Assembly: GCA_016946835.1 (NCBI GenBank)
Contig: JACVTC010000001.1
Span: 628,501-692,500 of the forward strand
From: Neocallimastix lanati (nom. inval.)
Lineage: Eukaryota; Neocallimastigomycota; Neocallimastigomycetes; Neocallimastigales; Neocallimastigaceae
Direction of reading: 5' to 3'
Length of the DNA: 64,000 bases
Shown: positions 57,425-64,000 of the stretch, in pieces
Position numbering within the stretch: position 1 is the stretch's first letter
How the letters are laid out: each line of letters begins with the position of its first letter
Notes under the pieces: model-generated
What the model was told of the DNA's origin: nothing
The model's database searches: none
Seen by the model: the letters and a program-made list of their open reading frames with translations, nothing else
Translations under genes and position numbers: made by a program

Positions 57425-57579
57425 TATTTAATTTATTTTTTGGTAAAGTGTATAAATTAAAATTATAATTATTCCTATTAAAATAAATAAATAAATAAAT
57501 AAATAACAAATAAATAAATAACAATAATAAATAAATAAATAAATAAATAAAAAGTTTGGTAACTAAATCTTAAAAAAAG
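55843..57579. other. Low-complexity region with a solo LTR
   Basis: Downstream of the mannanase are AAAAT/ATAAA-rich repeats to about 56.1 kb. The Cop5-family solo LTR follows (56271-56545), then AT microsatellites and A/T runs. No coding sequence is seen. Confidence 0.6.
56271..56545 (-). mobile_element. Solo LTR of the Cop5 family, diverged
   Basis: TGTTAAATATTAAATTTAAA...GATAATTAACA, 275 bp. It aligns to the Cop5 LTRs over its whole length, including GCTTTTACATT, GTCTAACATTATTGGTAACA and TATCGAATAAA. There are many substitutions and a small insertion. No coding sequence or second LTR is nearby, and no clear duplication is kept, so the strand is by similarity only. Confidence 0.82.
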
Positions 57580-57747
57580 AATGGTGAACTTCGATTAAGT
57601 GGTAGATTATTCGCCAACATCAACGAAATCACTTTTCGTTGATTCATTTCTAATCCCACTAATCAATTACATGCTTAAATGTCTTCACAATGGAAAAAAA
57701 TATTCTCCAAAATTGATTTACGCCAAGCCTTCAACCTTATTAGAATC

Positions 57748-57778
<31 letters not shown>

Positions 57779-58735
57779 TCATGAATACAAGACTGTTTTC
57801 ATTGGCGTTTATGGACACTTTGAACATTTTGATAATGTCTTTCGGACTAAATAATGCACCTGCATTCTTTCAACACTTTATTAATGATGTTTTCAAAGAT
57901 ATTATCGGTTGTATATACGTCTTCCATTATATATAGATAATATTATCATTTTCTCCTCTGATTTAATTTAGAAACTCACTATGAACAATATTGCTGAAGT
58001 AATTACTAGATTTTAAGAAACGTTGGTTTTATACCCAAAACTTGAAAAATGTAAATTTTGTGTATTTGTGTTCCCTTCATAGATTTTCTTGGTCTATAGG
58101 GTTTCTGCTTATGGTATTTATATGGACCCTGCTAAAAGTTTCTTCTATCTTGGAATAGCCTGCTCCTACCAAGTACGAAAGAACTTCAATCGTTTTTTTT
58201 TTTTTTTTTTTTTTTTTAAGGTCTAGCCAACTACTTTACCAACGTTTCATTTTCAGGATTCGCTAAGTTATCTCACCTACTTAACATTCTTCTTCGGAAA
58301 AAAAATTCAAAATTTATATGGTCTTTCGATTTCCAAAAATCCTTTGATGAGATTAAATCCAAATTCTCTTCCGCTCCAGTTTCTTGTTTATCCAAATCAC
58401 GATCTTCCATTTATGGTTGAAACAGATAACAGCAACTTCGCTATTAGCGCAATTCTTTCCCATATCATATCTTTCCTTAGGACAATAAAATTCATCCGTT
58501 AGCCTTTTTTCTCTAGATCACTCAATCCAACCGAAAAAAAAACTATCCAATATATGATAAAGAACTTTTAGCAATTATTTCTGTTTTAGACCAAAGGAGA
58601 CATTTACTTAAAGGCACCGACATTTCCTTTCACAATTTTCTCCGATCACCGCAATCAATTTTATTAAAAGAAACCTAAGAAAATGACACAAAGACTTGTT
58701 CGATGATCACTTTTCCTTTTCGAATTTAACTTTAT
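57580..58735 (+). pseudogene. Gyp3: Ty3/gypsy RT-RNase H relic
   Basis: Pieces in shifting frames: WKKIFSKIDLRQAFNLIRIK, then HEYKTVF, MSFGLNNAPAFFQHFINDVF, YIDNIIIFSSD, LEKCKFCV, ELQSF (followed by a T-run), VYPNHDLPFMVETDNSNFAI and FFSRSLNPTEK. These are palm, thumb and RNase H blocks of gypsy RT (catalytic YIDN instead of YIDD). A 29-A run (57748-57776) replaces what should be two lysine codons, and a 24-T run interrupts the connection region. Homology ends at the TTTTA microsatellite. No integrase or LTR is found. Confidence 0.85.
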
Positions 58736-59215
58736 TTTTTTTATTTTATTTTATTCAATCTGTACTTTATATTCATATTCTACTATTTATTTTATTTTAT
58801 TTTATTTATTTTATTTTATTTTATTTTATTTTATTTTATTTTATTTTATTTTATTTTATTTTATTTTATTTTATTTTATTTTATTTTATTTTATTTTATT
58901 TTATTTTATTTTATTTTATTTTATTTTATTTTATTTTATTTTATTTTATTTTATTTTATTTTATTTTATTTTATTTTATTTTATTTTATTTTATTTTATT
59001 TTATTTTATTCAATCTGTACTTTATATTCATATTCTACTATTTATTTTATTTTATTTTATTCAATCTGCACTTTATATTCATATTCTATTATTTATTTTA
59101 TTTTATTTTTATTAATACTTTAGTCTTTTATATTACTTCACTATTTATTTTATTTTATTTTATTTTATTTTATTCAATTTTATTCAATCTGTACTTTATA
59201 TTCATATTTTTTTAA
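58735..59215. repeat. TTTTA pentanucleotide microsatellite with interspersed unit
   Basis: About 45 uninterrupted TTTTA units at 58790-59008. They are preceded and followed by four copies of a unit TTCAATCTGTACTTTATATT with CATATTCTACTATTTA. Any protein reading (Phe/Ile/Leu/Tyr repeats) is an artefact of the repeat. Confidence 0.9.
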
Positions 59216-59477
59216 ACAAAATTTATTATAATAAATAGAACTTTATTATAGTCATTTATAATATAAAAAATATATGACTGCAGTAGATATTGATAATAAA
59301 TATACATATATACATAACATACTCCTTTGATATATAAATATAATTACTTACTAATATCATTAAAAGAATAATATTTTTCATTTTATCTTATGCTTTATCT
59401 TTTATATATATCTAATAATAATAATACTAATAATAAAAAATCAACCATTATTTAAATATTATTATTCAATGTTCGAT

Positions 59478-59689
59478 ATTATCCATTAGAAATTTGTTAT
59501 TTTAAGGATGAACTTGATACTATTCTTTTAACCTCATTATGGAATAAATATTGGATTAATACTTTATCTTTATCATATTTAATAACTGTAATTCATTATG
59601 AATAATTATATATATATATATTTTATTAATATTAGCAGTAGTAGTAGTTGTTGTTATAGTTGAATTATTAATAAAATTTATTTCAAAAA

Positions 59690-59723
<34 letters not shown>

Positions 59724-60128
59724 TTCAATAATATTATTTTAAAAAAAATATATACATATACATATACATATACATATATAATTATACATTAATGATATAT
59801 AAATGAATAAATGTAGAATTGTGAATATCATGCTTTTCAAATATCAGATTTAGCTGATAAGATTGGACATTATGAATTTATAACGAGTTATTATAATCAA
59901 ATTGGTGAATTTCTAAATGAACTTCTTCAAAATGATTCTCTAGAAAAGACTGCTTATGATAGGTTACTTTATATATAAAATTAATCATCAAAATAAATAT
60001 ATAAGTAAATAAATAAATAAAAAGTACATTGCTAATATATATGAAAAAGAAGCTTAAAAATAACTATTGAAGTGACTCACAGTTTATTATCTCAATTTTT
60101 AAAAGATATTGTATCTAATAAATATTAA
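59478..60128 (+). CDS. 3' exons of an unidentified gene
   Basis: Three coding-like blocks with matching splice phases. The first is about 59478-59586 ([20 protein letters not shown], then [18 protein letters not shown]), with donor CT-GTAATT. The second is 59817-59962 ([20 protein letters not shown], then [20 protein letters not shown] and SLEKTAYD), between TGTAG and AG-GTTACT. The third is 60053-60128 ([24 protein letters not shown], stop), after GAAG. The middle junction keeps the frame (AG+C = Ser). The start is not found; a candidate ATG at about 59269 is weak. I do not recognise the protein; it is helical and hydrophilic. It may be a truncated gene beside the microsatellite. Confidence 0.4.
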
Positions 60129-60459
60129 ATTTTGAGCATCAGATAATTTTCACTTTTGAATAAAAAGAAAAAACTTAATTTTATTTTTGTGACATAAAAT
60201 TTTTCATTTTTATTTCTTTTCTTTTCTTTTCTTTTCTTTTCTTTTCTTTTCTTTTCTTTACTTTACTTTATATATATAATAAAGTACAAATTTCGTCCAT
60301 TCTGAAATAATATCATTATTAATAACAATAAAAACTAAAAATAATATTCATAATAAATAAATTATATCAACATTAACTTATTATAACAAATAATAATAAT
60401 AAATAAATAAAATATTATTACAATTTATTATCACTTCTGCTATTAATAAATAATTAAAA

Positions 60460-60511
<52 letters not shown>

Positions 60512-60833
60512 CCAATAAACAAGTAATATGAATATATCACAAAAATATCAATGATATAAATATATATAATATATGGTATATATTTAATAATAAATATATA
60601 CTAATTATAACTATTATTAGTATTATTTTTCTTATTATCACAATATTATTATTCCTTTTTTCTTATGATAATTTTTTTATTAATTTTTTTTTTAACTATT
60701 ATTATTATTATTTTTTATTGGCTTTTAAAAATTTTTTTCATTTTATAAAATTGTTATTTAATTTTTTTTTTTTTTTTTTTTTTTTTTAGTTCTAATTATT
60801 ATTATTATTATTATATTATTATTATTCTTTGAA
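60129..60833. other. Intergenic AT-rich region
   Basis: CTTTT repeat at about 60217-60260, a run of about 47 A at 60463-60509, and T runs. No gene is seen between the unknown gene and the UEV gene. Confidence 0.6.
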
Positions 60834-62221
60834 TCAATTATAGGTGGAACCTTCTGGTGGTTGTGGTAATTTTCTTCCTTGGTTTGCCATTTCCCTTTAT
60901 TATTTATATTATTATTGTTTTTGTTATTTATATGATTATTATTTTTTTTTATATATTATCATTTAATAATTATCAATAGATATATAAACAAAGATTATAA
61001 TAGTTTTAAATAATCAATGTTTGATTAACATATACATATATATAAAATATATAATATATAATAAATTTATTTAGTATTTAATGTAATAAATATATGAGCA
61101 ACTTATTATCTGATATATGTATATTTCGTTTAATTTTATAATTTATTATTATTATCATTATTATTATTATTATTATTTTACTTGCGAAGTTCAGATAAGA
61201 TATGTTCAATAGTATATTGATGCTTCCAATTATTTAAACAAGATAATTTTTCGACCTTTTATATATTATATATATATATATATACATTTTTTATAAATTA
61301 TTTTTAATATTATATAATATCATATCAAATAAATATAATTTATATATTTTATTATTTTTTTTTTCTTAAATTAAATGAAATTAGTTTTAAATTATTATTT
61401 GATATAAAAAAAAAATACCTTTCCAGTATGTTGGTTAACTGATGGAATGTTAATTTTTGAAATAAAATGAACAGTTGGAGCCTTATCTGGATAATCCATG
61501 TCACAGAAAATTTTTAATGAATAAATTCTATTTTCATGAACAGACTAATTATTTATATATATAGAAAAAAACATACATATAAATATAGATATAGATATAA
61601 ATTAGTATATTTATAATATTAAAATTAATTAAAAATCTTTAAATATTATATTTCTTTTAATTATTGTTTTTATTATTATCAAATTTTAATTTCTATAAAT
61701 ATAATTAATCTATTTTCTTTTTTTACTAAGTTAAATTAATTTAAACCATAATAGCATCCTAATACTTAGAAACTTACAAATGGTGGACCAATAATAGTAC
61801 CATTCCATTTAGATAATAACATATCTTCACCATCTTCAAGACCATAACTTAAGGAACCGTCACCGATACCTTTTTCACCCTTTTATATATATTTTTTTTA
61901 ATAATTTTATTTTTATTAAAATTTATTATTTATATCATTTTAAGAATATTATATATTTGGATAAAAAATAATATATAAAAGTGTATATTTATTATATGTT
62001 ATTATTATTATTCTATGTTTATTACCTTTTCTAATTCTTCTAAAAGTCTGAAATTACGTGGAACTTCATTGTTATATCATTTTTAAAAAATTGTATATAA
62101 ATATTTATAAATTATTAAAAATAAAACAATTAAAAATATATATCTATTTTATATTTATTCAACTATAAATTGATTTTCTCTTATCTTTTAAAATATATAT
62201 AATATATTTATATTTTATTAT

Positions 62222-62254
<33 letters not shown>

Positions 62255-62395
62255 CATTTTAAATTTGAGAAATGATAGATCAATTACATTTTTTACTATC
62301 AATTTATATATTAACTATATTACTATTAATTACTATTTCTTGATATATTTCATTATTCTTTTGTTTTTTAATCTTTGATATTTACCTTTAGCCAT
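60834..62395 (-). CDS. MMS2: Ubiquitin-conjugating enzyme variant (MMS2/UEV1), six exons
   Basis: Exons (minus): 62386-62395, 62026-62063, 61778-61879, 61419-61544, 61182-61255 and 60834-60894. They join to 411 nt, 136 residues plus stop, with GT-AG at all five introns (322, 146, 233, 163 and 287 nt). The product starts [16 protein letters not shown] and continues [71 protein letters not shown] and [20 protein letters not shown]. It ends [14 protein letters not shown]. Length and motifs match yeast and human MMS2. UEVs have the E2 fold without the catalytic cysteine and pair with UBC13 to build Lys63-linked ubiquitin chains in DNA-damage tolerance. The 10-nt first exon is set by the family start (M-x-KVPRNF) and a donor at G-GTAAAT. 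Confidence 0.93.
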
Positions 62396-62810
62396 TTATA
62401 CCTTCTTATATTTATTTATAATTTTATCAACTATAAGTTTATCTTAATATTTCTTTTTAAGAATTTTTTTTTTTCTCCTTAAGAAATTCTTTAAAAAATA
62501 TATTATAGAATTTAATTAAATTAATAATTAATTAATTAATTAATAAATTAATTAATAATTGTAATTTGTAGTAATTTTATATTTTATCAAACATTTATAA
62601 CAATAAACTAATAAAAATTTTTTAATTTTAATATTTTTTTTTTACAATATTTCCAATTTTAAAATATGACCGAAGTCACCTATTTGGAAAAAAAAAAATA
62701 GTAAATAATAATATTTATATGTACAAATTTAATGAAGAAGTAATATTATGAAATTTTAAATTATAAAAAAAATTATAGTAATAATAATAATAATAGATAA
62801 TAATAATAAT
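62396..62810. other. Region upstream of MMS2, no gene
   Basis: AT-rich sequence that must contain the MMS2 promoter. A short plus-strand frame at 62667 (MTEVTYLE) was considered but has no continuation. ATA/ATT repeats lie near 62775-62810. Confidence 0.5.
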
Positions 62811-63631
62811 TATTTGAATATGTGAAATAATGAGAAATAAACTTCAAATGGATTGAACCATCGAATATTTTATTTATGAGAAAATCCAAACATTTAAAAT
62901 ACTTTAAGAAACCTGGATTTTAAGGGGAATTAGGAACATAAAATATTAATGAAATTACTTTATTAAATTCTTTTGGCAATTATATTTTTATTAAGTTAGG
63001 AGAAATTTTGCATTAAATAAAGAAACTAATTAATAGACACTTAAGCATATATGAATTATTATACCAAAAAGACTCCAAAAAAGGACACTTTGGAATTATA
63101 TTATAATATTTAAAATTAAAAGATTATTCAATCAAAATGAATTAAAATTTGAATAATAAATTACCTATTAATAATAATTTATTCATTAATCCACAAAACG
63201 TCAAATATTAAATATAAAATACAAAGTAATAAAGTTAAAAATAAAATCAAGCAAATATAATGAGTATATAAATATAAATATACTATTAATAAAGAATAAA
63301 TTAATTAAGAAATATTTCTTATGATAAAAATAAAATTCATATAATATATAAATTTAGTAATAATATAATTTATACATATTCACCTAGCAAACCAAATTAT
63401 ATCCAAAGTAAAATAATTAGGTTTGAGGGGGGAATGTTAGAATATGTGTTATAATGAGAAATAAACTTTCAAATGTATTGATACATATTGTATATAAATT
63501 AATGTATAAGCCACATTGTAAAAGTATAAAAACATGTCAATTTGAAATAATTTACTCTTTGTAACTTTTTATCCTAAAACATATTAATAAAGTTGTTATA
63601 ACTGTAAAAACAAATTTTACAACTCTTAACA
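62811..63631 (+). mobile_element. Small LTR-element remnant with complete 3' LTR
   Basis: The 3' LTR at 63435-63631 (197 bp, TGTTAGAATATGTG...ACTCTTAACA) is preceded by a polypurine tract GAGGGGGGAA. It contains a TATA-like GTATAAAAAC at about 63523. A broken 5' copy of its first 50 bp is at about 62814-62864 (GAATATGTGAAATAATGAGA). AATAAT-type sequence flanks both ends. The interior has decayed frames (NSFGNYIFIKLGEILH, RHLSIYELLYQKDSKKGHFG) that I cannot assign. Confidence 0.7.
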
Positions 63632-64000
63632 ATAATAAATAATCAGTATAACGGAATCAAATTATCTTTTTATAATAGAAATATCATTAAAAGGATTACT
63701 TTAATAATTAAAATGGAATAAATTAAGAAATATACTTTAAATTATATTTTACAATTGAATTAAATTTCATAACTTTTTAAACACATATATTTATTTTATT
63801 ATATGTGTTAAATATATTTATTTATATTTCATGTCATTATATTAGTTTAATTATTTTCTTTAATTTATTAAATACAATACATAAGTACATAATTTTTATT
63901 TGAAATAAAAATAAATATAACAATTAGTTTAAATTTAGAGATTATAAGTTTTAACATATATTTAAAATTTATTATTCTTTCTTTGTGGATACGAATACTC
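63632..64000. other. AT-rich end of window, no feature seen
   Basis: No coding sequence, repeat boundary or RNA gene recognised. Confidence 0.6.

Noticed and set aside
58696-59115. 139-codon Phe/Ile/Leu/Tyr repeat protein
   Set aside because: Translation of the TTTTA microsatellite; no coding signal.
61178-61180. TAA after LSELRK as the end of MMS2
   Set aside because: The preceding AAG-TAAAAT hides a GT donor; a further exon at 60834-60894 supplies the conserved C-terminus [11 protein letters not shown].
62667-62699. Plus-strand gene start MTEVTYLE
   Set aside because: Stops after eleven codons with no plausible donor site or following exon.

Overview
The window looks like nuclear DNA of an anaerobic gut fungus (Neocallimastigomycota). 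The evidence is extreme AT-richness with long A/T homopolymers and AT microsatellites, short GT-AG introns, a secreted family GH5 mannanase of rumen-fungus type, an ABCA-class transporter, an MMS2-type ubiquitin variant, and relics of bacterial-type genes (an NRPS adenylation domain and a PanP-like decarboxylase). The genus cannot be fixed from sequence alone.

Layout. 1-25.6 kb is a retrotransposon graveyard: four related Ty1/copia elements on the minus strand (Cop1 intact but cut by the window edge; Cop2 complete with LTRs and target-site duplication but frameshifted; Cop3 gutted and carrying a nested 766-bp solo LTR; Cop4 a gag stub) and two Ty3/gypsy elements (Gyp1 minus, a 5' LTR plus gag; Gyp2 plus, gag-PR-RT). 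25.6-31.7 kb holds decayed host or bacterial-type genes (NRPS fragment, PanP-like pseudogene, an unknown fragment) among dispersed repeats and a solo LTR. 33.2-38.5 kb is an apparently intact two-exon ABCA transporter. 39.4-45.2 kb is Cop5, a complete, very young copia element (LTRs differ by one substitution and one 4-bp repeat unit; 5-bp duplication CTAGT). 45.7-46.1 kb is a LINE reverse-transcriptase relic. 46-50 kb is mostly empty, with possible exon traces. 50.15-53.32 kb is a solo LTR split by a 2.8-kb terminal-inverted-repeat element full of palindromes. 54.45-55.84 kb is the GH5_7 mannanase with one intron. 56.3 kb is a solo LTR, 57.6-58.7 kb a gypsy RT relic ending in a TTTTA microsatellite. 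59.5-60.1 kb shows exons of an unknown gene. 60.83-62.40 kb is a six-exon MMS2/UEV gene on the minus strand whose first exon is only 10 nt. 62.8-63.6 kb is a small LTR-element remnant.

Three genes look functional: the plasma or vacuolar-membrane lipid-type transporter, the secreted mannanase and the UEV partner of an E2 enzyme. They are unrelated single genes, not a cluster. The most unusual signals are in the mobile DNA. At least four copia elements share a primer-binding site matching the anticodon arm, not the 3' end, of a tRNA-Lys(CUU), which implies half-tRNA priming. The Cop1-Cop3 leaders carry tandem short hairpins whose stem shows a compensatory base-pair change between elements.
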